Origin: Paraglaciecola chathamensis S18K6
GTDB taxonomy: Bacteria; Pseudomonadota; Gammaproteobacteria; Enterobacterales; Alteromonadaceae
DNA length: 64,000 bases
NCBI GenBank assembly: GCA_000314955.1
Contig: BAEM01000042.1
Span: 62,001-126,000, forward strand
Direction of reading: 5' to 3'
Shown here one piece after another: positions 44,199 through 53,153 of the stretch. Under the pieces are notes generated by a model. The model was not told where the DNA came from and did no database searches. It saw only the letters and a program-made list of their open reading frames with translations. Position 1 is the stretch's first letter; every line of letters begins with the position of its first letter. The translations under genes and the position numbers were made by a program.

Positions 44199-46823
44199 CT
44201 AGGCGTTTAAATTTGGCCCCAACCATTTTTCAGCTTCTAATTCAGACCAATTTTTGCGTGTGGCGTAATCAAGTAATTGATCCCTTTGGATTTGAGCAAC
44301 AGCGAAGTAACGTGCATCAGGATGAGAGAAGTACCAACCTGAAACGGCCGCACCTGGCCACATTGCGTAACTTTCCGTCAGCTTCATTCCGGTGTGCTTT
44401 TCAGCCTCAAGCAAATCCCAAATCGCCTGCTTTTCTGTATGTTCAGGGCAAGCAGCATAACCTGGCGCAGGACGAATACCTTGGTACTTTTCGCGGATAA
44501 GCTCTTCGTTGCTCAACGACTCATCAGCAGCGAATCCCCAAATTTCTTTACGGACTTTTTCATGTAGATACTCGGCAAACGCTTCGGCTAAGCGATCTGC
44601 CAAGGCTTTGACCATAATGCCATTGTAATCATCGCCGTTATCAATGTAACTCTGTGCTAATTCATCCTCGCCGATCCCAGCGGTAACCGCAAAAGCGCCA
44701 ATATAATCAGCTTTATGTGACGATTTGGGTGCAACAAAGTCACTTAAACAATTGTTAAAACCTTTGGCCTTTAGTGTTTGCTGACGCAGGTGGTGACAAA
44801 CCTCTTGTACCTCTTGGCGCTGTTCATTGGTGTAAACTTCAATATCATCACCAATGCTATTGGCAGGGAAGATACCCATGACGCCTTTGGCTTGCAGTTT
44901 TTTACTGCTACATAAATCATCTAGCATAGCGGTCGCATCATCAAAGACCGACTGCGCCTCTTTGCCCACCACTTCATCTTGTAAAATTCGTGGATACTTA
45001 CCCGCCAATGACCATGTTAAGAAGAAAGGTGTCCAGTCTATGTATTCGCGCAGTTCAGCCAAATCAACAGATATTGTTTGAACACCGAGTTGCTTAGGTA
45101 CAGGCGGACTATATTGGCTCCAGTCAAAATCAAAGCCGTTAGCTCGTGCTTGCTCAAGCGTCACTGGGCGACTTCGCGGTTTTTTACGCGCGTGCTGCTC
45201 TCGCACCACTTCGTACTCTTTCGTTAACTGCTCGGCGTAGGCCGGACGATGTTCTTTTGAAATTAACTTCTGGCAAACCCCTACCGCTCGGCTAGCGTTA
45301 GGAACGTAAACCACAGGTTGGTCATAATTCTGTTCAATTTTAACCGCTGTGTGTGCTTTAGATGTGGTTGCCCCGCCTATTAATAACGGTAAATCCAGAC
45401 CTAGGCGCTGCATTTCTTTAGCGACGTAAACCATTTCATCCAAAGAAGGTGTAATCAAACCAGACAGCCCGATCATATCGACGTTTTCGTCTTTGGCTAC
45501 TTGCAAAATTTTAGCACAGGGCACCATCACCCCTAAATCGATAATATCGAAGTTATTGCATTGCAGAACTACGCCCACAATATTTTTACCAATATCGTGC
45601 ACATCGCCTTTCACTGTCGCTAACAGAATTTTACCGTTTGAGCTGCCAACTTCTTTTGTGGCTTCAATAAAGGGGTTTAAATAAGCCACCGCTTTTTTCA
45701 TAACCCGTGCAGATTTAACCACCTGAGGTAAAAACATTTTGCCTTCGCCAAACAAATCACCCACTACGTTCATGCCGTCCATTAACGGCCCTTCGATAAC
45801 GTGTAATGGTTTCTCAGCTTCTTGACGTGCCTGCTCTGTATCTTCATCGATATAATCAGTGATACCGCGCACAAGTGCATGTTCTAAGCGTTTATTTACC
45901 GGTAATTCTCGCCACTCTAAATTTTCTTTTACTTGCGCCTTACCATCACCTTGGTATTTAGGGGCAAGTTCTAATAGGCGATCCGTGGCATCTGGGTGAC
46001 GGTTAAGGATCACATCTTCAACCGCCTCTTTTAGCTCACTTGGGATTTGGTCATACACCTCTAATTGCCCAGCATTCACTATGCCCATATCCATGCCGGC
46101 TTTTATCGCATGAAACAAAAACACAGAATGCATGGCTTCCCGTACTGGGTTATTACCACGAAACGAGAACGATACATTCGATAAGCCGCCAGAAATGTGT
46201 GCATGGGGCAAGTTTTGCCTAATACGGCGTGTGGCATTGATAAAGTCCACGGCATAGTTGTTGTGCTCTTCAATGCCTGTTGCCACAGCAAAAATGTTGG
46301 GATCAAAAATAATGTCTTCTGGTGGAAAACCAATTTTTTCGGTTAATAGTTGATAGCTACGCTGACAAATTTCAAATTTGCGGTCTTCGGTGTCTGCTTG
46401 CCCAACTTCGTCAAATGCCATGACCACTGTTGCCGCACCATAGCGTTTAAGAAGTTTGGCTTGGTGCAAAAAGTTTTCTTCCCCTTCTTTTAAGCTGATA
46501 GAGTTGACAATGGCTTTGCCTTGAACACACTTTAAGCCAGCTTCAATCACTGTCCACTTTGATGAATCGATCATAATGGGAACCCGAGAAATATCGGGCT
46601 CAGAAGCAATCAAATTTAAGAAACGGGTCATAGCCGCTTCAGAGTCCAACATGGCTTCATCCATATTGATATCAATAATTTGTGCGCCGTTTTCTACTTG
46701 TTGGCGAGCAACATCGAGTGCTTTTTCAAAATCGCCTTCTAGGATTAGGCGCTTAAACATGGCTGAGCCGGTAACGTTAGTACGCTCGCCAACATTGATA
46801 AAAGATGCACTTGCTTGGGTCAT
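44199..46823 (-). CDS. metH: Methionine synthase, folate-, cobalamin- and AdoMet-binding part of a split MetH
   Basis: An 874-residue protein equal to E. coli MetH from about residue 355 to the end. Domains in order: pterin-binding (about 1-295, beginning [20 protein letters not shown]), cobalamin cap and B12 domain (about 300-545, with [10 protein letters not shown] carrying the axial histidine), and the reactivation domain (about 560-874, with [20 protein letters not shown]). The homocysteine-binding module is a separate upstream gene, 93 bases away. Together they transfer methyl from methyltetrahydrofolate via cobalamin to homocysteine. A weak GAG site precedes the ATG. Confidence 0.93.
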   Translation of the reverse strand: MTQASASFINVGERTNVTGSAMFKRLILEGDFEKALDVARQQVENGAQIIDINMDEAMLDSEAAMTRFLNLIASEPDISRVPIMIDSSKWTVIEAGLKCVQGKAIVNSISLKEGEENFLHQAKLLKRYGAATVVMAFDEVGQADTEDRKFEICQRSYQLLTEKIGFPPEDIIFDPNIFAVATGIEEHNNYAVDFINATRRIRQNLPHAHISGGLSNVSFSFRGNNPVREAMHSVFLFHAIKAGMDMGIVNAGQLEVYDQIPSELKEAVEDVILNRHPDATDRLLELAPKYQGDGKAQVKENLEWRELPVNKRLEHALVRGITDYIDEDTEQARQEAEKPLHVIEGPLMDGMNVVGDLFGEGKMFLPQVVKSARVMKKAVAYLNPFIEATKEVGSSNGKILLATVKGDVHDIGKNIVGVVLQCNNFDIIDLGVMVPCAKILQVAKDENVDMIGLSGLITPSLDEMVYVAKEMQRLGLDLPLLIGGATTSKAHTAVKIEQNYDQPVVYVPNASRAVGVCQKLISKEHRPAYAEQLTKEYEVVREQHARKKPRSRPVTLEQARANGFDFDWSQYSPPVPKQLGVQTISVDLAELREYIDWTPFFLTWSLAGKYPRILQDEVVGKEAQSVFDDATAMLDDLCSSKKLQAKGVMGIFPANSIGDDIEVYTNEQRQEVQEVCHHLRQQTLKAKGFNNCLSDFVAPKSSHKADYIGAFAVTAGIGEDELAQSYIDNGDDYNGIMVKALADRLAEAFAEYLHEKVRKEIWGFAADESLSNEELIREKYQGIRPAPGYAACPEHTEKQAIWDLLEAEKHTGMKLTESYAMWPGAAVSGWYFSHPDARYFAVAQIQRDQLLDYATRKNWSELEAEKWLGPNLNA

Positions 46824-46916
46824 AGGTTACTCAGTTTACTTAATTTTATTCACTTTCTAGGTTATTTAGCAGTACGGACTATCCGCTCAGTAGCACTGCC
46901 TTGCACCAATTTTGTT

Positions 46917-47975
46917 TTAATGCACAAATGGCTCTAGCCCTGATAGACGAAGCTTAATATCATGTTGCGGAATAACGCGCGGGGCCACGCCTTCAACTGC
47001 TTGGGCAATCGCGGCAATATGCTCTGGCGTTGAGCCACAACATCCCCCAACGATATTAACAAGCCCTGACTGCGCCCATTCACGAATATGCTCAGCCATT
47101 TCATCGCTCTCAAGATCATATTCGCCGAACTCATTCGGCAGCCCCGCGTTTGGGTGTGCAGAGACTAAACACTCGGCAACGGTAGAGACTTCATCAACAT
47201 ATTGGCGCAATAAATCTGGCCCTAAAGCGCAGTTTAAACCAAACGAAAACGGACTCGTATGGCGCATAGAATAATAAAATGCTTCAGCGGTTTGACCTGA
47301 TAATGTGCGCCCTGATGCATCGGTAATTGTGCCTGAGATCATAATCGGCAAGGTTTTGCCTAGCGATTCAAAAACCGTATCAACAGCAAACAAAGCGGCT
47401 TTCGCATTCAGGGTATCAAAGATGGTTTCGACCATAATCAAATCAACACCCCCTTCGATTAAACCGTGGGTGGCTTCAACGTAGGCTTCAACTAATTCAT
47501 CAAAGGTCACATTGCGTTCACCAGGGTCATTCACATTAGGTGAAATAGAGGCCGTTCGACTTGTTGGCCCCAGCACGCCAGCAACAAAACGCGGTTTTTC
47601 AGGGGTTTGAGCGGTAAATTTATCAGCGGCTTTACGGGCTAGCTTTGCCGATTCAATGTTTATTTCTTTGGCCAATGACTGCATGTTGTAGTCAGCCATG
47701 GATATCGTAGTGGCATTAAAGGTGTTGGTTTCAATAATGTCTGCACCGGCAGCAAAGTACGCACAATGAATATTGTAAATTGCCTCTGGCTGGGTAAGAG
47801 TAAGCAAATCATTGTTACCCTTAACATCACTGTGCCAGTCAGCAAAACGTTCACCACGGTAGTCATTTTCTTGAAAGTCATGAGCTTGGATCATAGTGCC
47901 CATAGCGCCATCTAAGACGAGAATACGCGATTTCGCAGCGTCGATTAATGCTTGTTCTGAGGATACCCTTGACAC
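46917..47975 (-). CDS. metH: Homocysteine S-methyltransferase module of split methionine synthase
   Basis: A 352-residue protein equal to the N-terminal module of MetH. It begins with [20 protein letters not shown], and holds the zinc-binding cysteines in GLNCALGP and [11 protein letters not shown]. It ends right after [10 protein letters not shown]; in single-chain MetH the chain continues there into the pterin domain. It binds and activates homocysteine. It lies 32 bases after metA and 93 before the second half, so metA, this gene and the second half probably form one MetJ-controlled operon. Confidence 0.92.
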   Translation of the reverse strand: MSRVSSEQALIDAAKSRILVLDGAMGTMIQAHDFQENDYRGERFADWHSDVKGNNDLLTLTQPEAIYNIHCAYFAAGADIIETNTFNATTISMADYNMQSLAKEINIESAKLARKAADKFTAQTPEKPRFVAGVLGPTSRTASISPNVNDPGERNVTFDELVEAYVEATHGLIEGGVDLIMVETIFDTLNAKAALFAVDTVFESLGKTLPIMISGTITDASGRTLSGQTAEAFYYSMRHTSPFSFGLNCALGPDLLRQYVDEVSTVAECLVSAHPNAGLPNEFGEYDLESDEMAEHIREWAQSGLVNIVGGCCGSTPEHIAAIAQAVEGVAPRVIPQHDIKLRLSGLEPFVH

Positions 47976-48007
47976 ATTTTTTCCTTTAAAACTGAAATTA
48001 AATTGCT

Positions 48008-48934
48008 CTAACCTTTGTTCGACAAAGATGCCAAATCATAAGGCGTATTCTGATAAACGTAGTAGTTTAACCAATTGGTGAACAGCAAACTACCATGAGC
48101 GCGCCACGTCACCAAAGGATCCTGACTTGGATCGTTATCCGGATAGTAGTTTTCTGGCATATTTGGCGCTAGGCCTGCTTTTACATCACGCTTATATTCC
48201 TGATCCAATGAGTCAGGATCATATTCTGGATGCCCAGTCACAAAGACTAATCGCTTGTCATCGGACGCCACTATATAAGCACCTGTTTTATCCGAACTTG
48301 CTATTACGCTGAGCCCAGGCACTGATTCATAGTCAGCTATGCTTATTTCACCATAACGAGAATGAGGCGCATAAAAAACGGGGTCAAAGCCGCGCATGAG
48401 TTCATTGTGTTCATCCTGAACTTGGTGGGCAAAAATACCACTGAGTTTTTCATCACGTAGACGGCGATTTTTACCATGAAAGTGATACAAAGCCGCATGC
48501 GCTGCCCAACACGAAAATAAGGTAGATTGCACATGCCGTTGAGCCCATTCAAGCACGACTTTCATCTTCTCCCAATACTTTACCTTGTCATAATCTAACA
48601 ATGCCAAAGGCGCGCCAGTGACAATCAATCCATCGTATTGCTTATCTGCCACATCATCAAAATTATGATAAAAGGCTTTCATATGTGACTCAGGCGTATT
48701 TTTAGGCGCTTGATTATCAATGCGGATTAAATCCACATTGATTTGCAGTGGCGTATTCGATAACAAACGTAAGAACTGTACTTCGGTTTCCATCTTGTTT
48801 GGCATTAAATTCAAGATACCCACTTCCAGCGGACGAATATCCTGCATGGCAGCACGGTCGGTATCCATCACAAAAATATTTTCACTATTTAAAATGCTTT
48901 GTGCAGGCAATTCAGTAGGAATTCGAATGGGCAT
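48008..48934 (-). CDS. metA: Homoserine O-succinyltransferase (MetA)
   Basis: A 308-residue enzyme making the first committed intermediate of methionine synthesis. The catalytic cysteine is C142 ([10 protein letters not shown]) and the catalytic histidine lies in VTGHPEYDP. The residue that sets acyl-donor choice, position 111, is alanine here (VTGAPLALL); glycine is known for succinyl-CoA and glutamate for acetyl-CoA enzymes, so succinyl is more likely but not certain. GGAG precedes the ATG. Tandem MetJ boxes lie 57-88 bases upstream, so methionine should repress it. Confidence 0.93.
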   Translation of the reverse strand: MPIRIPTELPAQSILNSENIFVMDTDRAAMQDIRPLEVGILNLMPNKMETEVQFLRLLSNTPLQINVDLIRIDNQAPKNTPESHMKAFYHNFDDVADKQYDGLIVTGAPLALLDYDKVKYWEKMKVVLEWAQRHVQSTLFSCWAAHAALYHFHGKNRRLRDEKLSGIFAHQVQDEHNELMRGFDPVFYAPHSRYGEISIADYESVPGLSVIASSDKTGAYIVASDDKRLVFVTGHPEYDPDSLDQEYKRDVKAGLAPNMPENYYPDNDPSQDPLVTWRAHGSLLFTNWLNYYVYQNTPYDLASLSNKG

Positions 48935-48990
48935 AGTGACTCCAAGATGTGTTGAGATACGCTAAATTTGGAGCAAAACGCGGTGAATGT

Positions 48991-49022
48991 CAACTTCTTT
49001 ACGTCTAGACGTCTAAACGTAC
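48991..49022 (-). promoter_or_regulatory. Tandem MetJ boxes upstream of metA
   Basis: Four consecutive 8-mers read CAACTTCT, TTACGTCT, AGACGTCT and AAACGTAC, matching the met-box consensus AGACGTCT at 5, 6, 8 and 5 positions. Head-to-tail repeats without spacers are the hallmark of MetJ operators. They lie 57-88 bases before the metA ATG. Confidence 0.85.
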
Positions 49023-49354
49023 ACACTGCTTAAAATGGTAAGCGCAACTTTGGAGTATGACTAAATTCACAAACTCGCCTCTGGCTTCGAACCAGCTCGT
49101 TGCCAATTGGCAACGATAAATAGTACTACGCAGCTAATAATCAATGAGAGTGCGGACTGATAAATCAAACCTGCTATGGGGCAAGGGTTGTAGGTTATAG
49201 GATATGAGGTATGAAAATATATTAGAGGAATATGGAAATGGTTACTGGGAGTTAGGAAGAAATAACCTGTAAGCGTTTAGCCATTCTAATACCAAAGACG
49301 AGTCAAGTATCGGCAATATGAGCGGCACGAATGCCAACGCTAAATTCGCCAGTA
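49023..49354. other. Non-coding gap between metA operators and the DUF2802 gene
   Basis: About 330 bases without a supported gene. It contains the 20-bp perfect palindrome listed separately and an A/G-rich stretch (about 49195-49275). I see no terminator hairpin for the chemotaxis operon here. Confidence 0.5.
49097..49116. promoter_or_regulatory. 20-bp perfect palindrome of unknown purpose
   Basis: TCGTTGCCAATTGGCAACGA is perfectly self-complementary with no spacer. It lies about 160 bases upstream of metA, beyond the MetJ boxes, and about 240 past the DUF2802 stop. With no T run it is not a terminator; a dimeric repressor site is likely. Confidence 0.6.
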
Positions 49355-49792
49355 TTAGGATGATTGCTTGTGTAAATTATAGATAAGCTCTGCTTCTGCT
49401 TTGGGCATATCACACTCATGCATCAAGTCTTCAACCGAGTAACCACTGGCCACCAGTTTAGCCGCTTGTTGGTATAAACGACTCTGAGGATCTTGGCTGG
49501 CAAGTTGCTCCTGCTGACTCACAGTTTGTTTCACCGCGCTAACAAGGGCTTTAATTTTGTCGCCCATACCGATACTGCCCACACGAACTTCTTGCAGTTC
49601 TTGTTGGTTAGCCAGCAATTGTTCTTCAAGGGACATTAACTGTTTTTGCTGTTGCTCGTTCTGCTCTTTTAATAGCGCAATACGTTTTACTAAAACCGCA
49701 AATGCGCCAATAAACAGCAAAATAGCGACCACAAAAACCACGTAAATAAAATGACTTATTTCCACAATTGCGTCCAGATCAGTTAATCGCAA
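49355..49792 (-). CDS. DUF2802 membrane-anchored protein at the end of the chemotaxis operon
   Basis: A 145-residue protein. A single N-terminal helix (FIYVVFVVAILLFIGAFAVL) is followed by a coiled coil (residues about 37-75, ALLKEQNEQQQKQLMSLEEQ and onward). The C-terminal DUF2802 domain has LVASGYSVEDLMHECDMP and KAEAELIYNLHK. It follows cheW by 9 bases, as in Vibrio and Shewanella chemotaxis loci. The predicted start is TTG at 49792 with no clear ribosome binding site; a GTG 30 bases on is an alternative. Function unknown. Confidence 0.8.
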   Translation of the reverse strand: MRLTDLDAIVEISHFIYVVFVVAILLFIGAFAVLVKRIALLKEQNEQQQKQLMSLEEQLLANQQELQEVRVGSIGMGDKIKALVSAVKQTVSQQEQLASQDPQSRLYQQAAKLVASGYSVEDLMHECDMPKAEAELIYNLHKQSS

Positions 49793-49801
49793 AACAATGA
49801 A

Positions 49802-50305
49802 TTAAATATTGGTTAACTCTTCCCACTCTTCATCACTTAATAGTTTATTCAGATCCACCAGTATCAACAATTCTCCGTCTCGGTTACTTACGCCTTGAAT
49901 AAACTTGGCGCTCTCTTCTGTACCGACGTTGGGGGCACTGTCAATCTCAGATGAGCGCAGATATACCACCTCAGCGACGCTATCAACCAGAATACCGACC
50001 ACTTGTTCATCAGACTCAATAATCACGATGCGAGTATTGTCGGTCAAATCTGTGGGCTCTAAACCGAAACGGGAGCGCGTATCGATAACGGTAACCACAT
50101 TTCCACGCAGGTTAATGATCCCCAGCACGTACTCGGGGGCGCCGGGAACCGGGGCTATCTCAGTGTGACGCAAAACCTCTTGTACCTGCATAACATTAAT
50201 ACCATAAGTTTCTTCACCTAACTTATAGGTTACCCACTGTAAGACTTCGTCGTTACGGTCAGAAGGGGCGTTGCTCAATGTTCTGTCATCACTCATTTTT
50301 GTCAC
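49802..50305 (-). CDS. cheW: Chemotaxis coupling protein CheW
   Basis: A 167-residue cytosolic adaptor linking chemoreceptors to CheA. The CheW domain (about 20-160) has QWVTYKLGEETYGINVMQVQ, VPGAPEYVLGIINLRGNVVT with VIDTRSRFGL, and the receptor-binding arginine in INLRG. Length is normal. It lies 70 bases after parP on the same strand. Confidence 0.95.
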   Translation of the reverse strand: MTKMSDDRTLSNAPSDRNDEVLQWVTYKLGEETYGINVMQVQEVLRHTEIAPVPGAPEYVLGIINLRGNVVTVIDTRSRFGLEPTDLTDNTRIVIIESDEQVVGILVDSVAEVVYLRSSEIDSAPNVGTEESAKFIQGVSNRDGELLILVDLNKLLSDEEWEELTNI

Positions 50306-50375
50306 TCCAGCATATTTTGCTAGTTGTCATTACTATTCATACCTTGCTGTAAAAGCCTAATGAGTTGCTTTACAT

Positions 50376-51137
50376 TTACCAAGGCACACATTTTTTCTTT
50401 ACCATACCGCTAAGCCAAGTGCGCTTTCCGTCAAACTTTCGCCATTTTACATCATCTGGTTGCAAAGTAATGGTGTCAATAATACGTTCACATGCCAAGC
50501 CCCATCCGCTATCATCTAACATGATAAGATATTGATTTTTAGCTGAATCTGCCAGCTTTTCATTACATTTATCTGGCATTACCCACATGGCAGTGTCAAC
50601 AACATTCATCTTTTCGTCACGGTGTAACATCACACCTTTAAACCAACTGGGCTTTCCAAAGATTGGAGTTACCTCTGTCAATTGATGGATGCCGCCTAAT
50701 TCCGTTAATGGCAGTGCCAGTGATAGCCCCGCAACTTCAAAAATTAACGTCTGAAAAGGTTCGGTGTAAATACCTGTGTCTTGCGCTATATCGCTTTCGG
50801 GGGATTTGGTTACTCTCCCTACTTCGTGTTGTGTGTCGTTATCTTCTTCAACATCAGAATCGACACTTTGCTCTGGGGGAGTTAGGGATTGGGACTGGGT
50901 ATGGTCGACCAGCTCGACTGCCTCTTTAAGCTGTTCCACCTTAATACTGTCAGGGTCGATAATGCTCGGTTGCGCTGACAGCTTTTGTTGCTCTGCCTCA
51001 GTGATATGTAACACAGAGGCGGAATCCAGTAACTTACTGACTTGCTCTAACGGCTCACTATGGGCAACCTCTTCTGTCAACAATGACGACAGGTATTCTT
51101 CCATTACGTTTTTCTTACCGGAGGATCTATTACTCAT
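50376..51137 (-). CDS. parP: ParP-like protein with C-terminal CheW domain
   Basis: A 253-residue protein. Residues 1-125 are acidic, low in complexity and likely disordered; the C-terminal half is a CheW-like domain (TLIFEVAGLSLALPLTELGG, PSWFKGVMLHRDEKMNVVDT). In Vibrio the protein in this position, ParP, couples the ParC ATPase to CheA through CheA's linker domain and stabilises polar arrays. Assignment rests on gene order (start overlaps parC by four bases) and architecture. Confidence 0.82.
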   Translation of the reverse strand: MSNRSSGKKNVMEEYLSSLLTEEVAHSEPLEQVSKLLDSASVLHITEAEQQKLSAQPSIIDPDSIKVEQLKEAVELVDHTQSQSLTPPEQSVDSDVEEDNDTQHEVGRVTKSPESDIAQDTGIYTEPFQTLIFEVAGLSLALPLTELGGIHQLTEVTPIFGKPSWFKGVMLHRDEKMNVVDTAMWVMPDKCNEKLADSAKNQYLIMLDDSGWGLACERIIDTITLQPDDVKWRKFDGKRTWLSGMVKKKCVPW

Positions 51138-51913
51138 TTTGCCGCCTCTAATAAACGTAAATGACGTAATAAGCTTGTATAAGCAACCACGCCCCTAGCC
51201 TTCGGCGCATGTACAGATGGCAAAGCATGGTGCGAACTGGCGTCTCGAAATTTAGTATCAATGGGGATCAAGCCTTGCCACACGCTATCACCGTGTGTTT
51301 CCCGTAACGTATAATAAGCTCCAATGGCTGCTTTCACGCGCTTATCGAACATAGTAGGCACTATGGTATAGCGAAATGCTTTACGCAAAGATTGTTGCAT
51401 TATTTGTAAAGAATCGAGCATACGCTCTAAACCTTTCAGTGCTAAAAACTCTGTTTGAACAGGAATAATCACGCGAGTAGAAGCGGCCAGCGCATTAACC
51501 ATGAGCACACCTAAAACAGGTGGGCAATCGATAACCGCGTATTCAAACTCATCTTCAATTAACGCCAGCGCCTTTTTAAGGGTTAGTCCCATACCGCTTT
51601 GGTTACCCAATTGTCGATCTAGCGTCGCTAACGCCATGCTCGCAGGTAAAATAAAAAGTGAATCGAGCTTAGTTGGGCATAAACAATCTAAAACTGTATC
51701 TTTGTCCAAGGGTTTATCGTGTACGAAAATGTCGTATAAACTGCGTGAAAGCTCATCAGAATCAATACCAAAATAATAGCTTAAGGACGCATGGGGATCG
51801 GTATCAATTAAGACTACCTTAGCACCGCGCTGTGCTAGCAAACCACCTAAGGTGACGGTTGTGGTGGTTTTTCCAACGCCCCCTTTTTGGTTTGCAACTG
51901 TCCATACCTTCAC
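51134..51913 (-). CDS. parC: ParC-like ParA-family ATPase for polar chemotaxis arrays
   Basis: A 259-residue ParA/MinD-type ATPase. The deviant Walker A is KGGVGKTTTT at the N-terminus, followed by LIDTDPHASLSYYF and the Walker B region YAVIDCPPVLGVLM. Being inside the che operon between cheB and parP, it matches ParC of vibrios, which places chemotaxis arrays at the flagellated pole and shares them between daughter cells. A plasmid-type ParB partner is not present, in line with this role. Confidence 0.88.
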   Translation of the reverse strand: MKVWTVANQKGGVGKTTTTVTLGGLLAQRGAKVVLIDTDPHASLSYYFGIDSDELSRSLYDIFVHDKPLDKDTVLDCLCPTKLDSLFILPASMALATLDRQLGNQSGMGLTLKKALALIEDEFEYAVIDCPPVLGVLMVNALAASTRVIIPVQTEFLALKGLERMLDSLQIMQQSLRKAFRYTIVPTMFDKRVKAAIGAYYTLRETHGDSVWQGLIPIDTKFRDASSHHALPSVHAPKARGVVAYTSLLRHLRLLEAAK

Positions 51914-51977
51914 GTAAACGCCCTTTTAGTTCTTGCTATACGATTTATCACTCCAACCCAAAGAATGAAAACTGATT

Positions 51978-53129
51978 TTACGCCATCTCTTTGACAATAT
52001 GGCTTTCAAAGGAATCTATGGAAAACTCTTTTTCAGCAATACCTGAGTTCATGACTGCTTGAGGCATTCCATACACTACTGAGCTTAGCTCATCTTGAGC
52101 CCAAATTTTTGCGCCATTTCTTTTCAGTGTACTTGCGCCGATTTTTCCGTCAGTTCCCATGCCGGTTAAAATAATGCCTAGAACATCCCCACGATATACA
52201 TTAGCAATTGACTCGAAGGTAATATCAACACTGGGTTTGTATAATATATCGGCACTAACTGGTGCATCATAAATTCTAAATGTTGCTCGTTCGGCATCGC
52301 CCTGGATTGTCATTTGCCGTCCGCCTGGAGCCAAGTAAGCAACGCCAGCTTGCACAACCTCGCCATTTACAGCCTCTTTGACCGTTAGCTTCGATAACTG
52401 ATTTAAACGTTCTGCGAAGGCTTTGGTGAAAGAACCAGGCATATGTTGCACAATAAATATCGGATACGGAAAATGCTTCGGCATAGTGGTTAGCACTTTT
52501 TGTAAAGCGACCGGTCCGCCAGTAGACGTGCCAAGGGCTAAACAGCGATACTTTTTGCCCGATGGTATGTCGCTAGACGAAGATTGATATAGGGGCGTTG
52601 TGACGATACCAGCAGCAGACCGAGTTGTTTGCTCACTGCCTTTTCGACCTAGCGCACTTCGACTAACAGGTTTATTGAATAAAATCGCTTTTGGAGCCGT
52701 TACTCGGGGAGCTGCTGGTCTGAGACCGTGGTGTTTTCGGCATAGGCCTTTCACTCTTGACTGTAATAGCGCGACAGCATCCGCACGGTTAGCCGCAATA
52801 TCTTCAAATTTCTTTGGTAAAAAGTCCATCGCCCCTGCGTCTAATGCGTCAAGCGTGGCTTTCGCACCTTCAAGGGTCAAAGAAGAAAACATAATGATAG
52901 GAACAGGTTTACGCGCCATGATTTTTTTGACTGCCGTTATTCCGTCCATCACAGGCATTTCTACGTCCATAGTCACCACATCTGGGTTCAAGGAGGCGAC
53001 CATATCAATTGCTTCTTGGCCGTTTCGTGCCTCACCTATAACCTCTAAATTGGGATCTAGCTCTAAAATTTCTTTTACACGGCGCCTAAAAAAAATCGAA
53101 TCATCAACTACTAATATCTTGTATGCCAT
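51978..53129 (-). CDS. cheB: Chemotaxis methylesterase/glutamine deamidase CheB
   Basis: A 383-residue response regulator enzyme that demethylates receptors during adaptation. The receiver domain (1-120) has VVDDS and phospho-acceptor D55 (TMDVEMPVMDG). The C-terminal esterase domain has the catalytic serine in ALGTSTGGPVAL, histidine in FIVQHMPGSF, and aspartate in ILTGMGTDGK. A linker of about 60 residues joins them. It follows cheA by 24 bases. Confidence 0.96.
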   Translation of the reverse strand: MAYKILVVDDSIFFRRRVKEILELDPNLEVIGEARNGQEAIDMVASLNPDVVTMDVEMPVMDGITAVKKIMARKPVPIIMFSSLTLEGAKATLDALDAGAMDFLPKKFEDIAANRADAVALLQSRVKGLCRKHHGLRPAAPRVTAPKAILFNKPVSRSALGRKGSEQTTRSAAGIVTTPLYQSSSSDIPSGKKYRCLALGTSTGGPVALQKVLTTMPKHFPYPIFIVQHMPGSFTKAFAERLNQLSKLTVKEAVNGEVVQAGVAYLAPGGRQMTIQGDAERATFRIYDAPVSADILYKPSVDITFESIANVYRGDVLGIILTGMGTDGKIGASTLKRNGAKIWAQDELSSVVYGMPQAVMNSGIAEKEFSIDSFESHIVKEMA

Positions 53130-53153
53130 GTATGTTTTATTAAAACCTCGAGA

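Noticed and set aside
46824-46916. Possible sequencing frameshift joining the two metH parts
   Set aside because: The first part ends and the second starts at a domain border with 93 bases between, and both ends carry extra residues not found in single-chain MetH, so a single indel cannot restore one chain.
51134-51913. ParA-type ATPase as a sign of a plasmid or integrated element
   Set aside because: It sits in the che operon overlapping parP and has no ParB or parS; it is the chemotaxis ParC.
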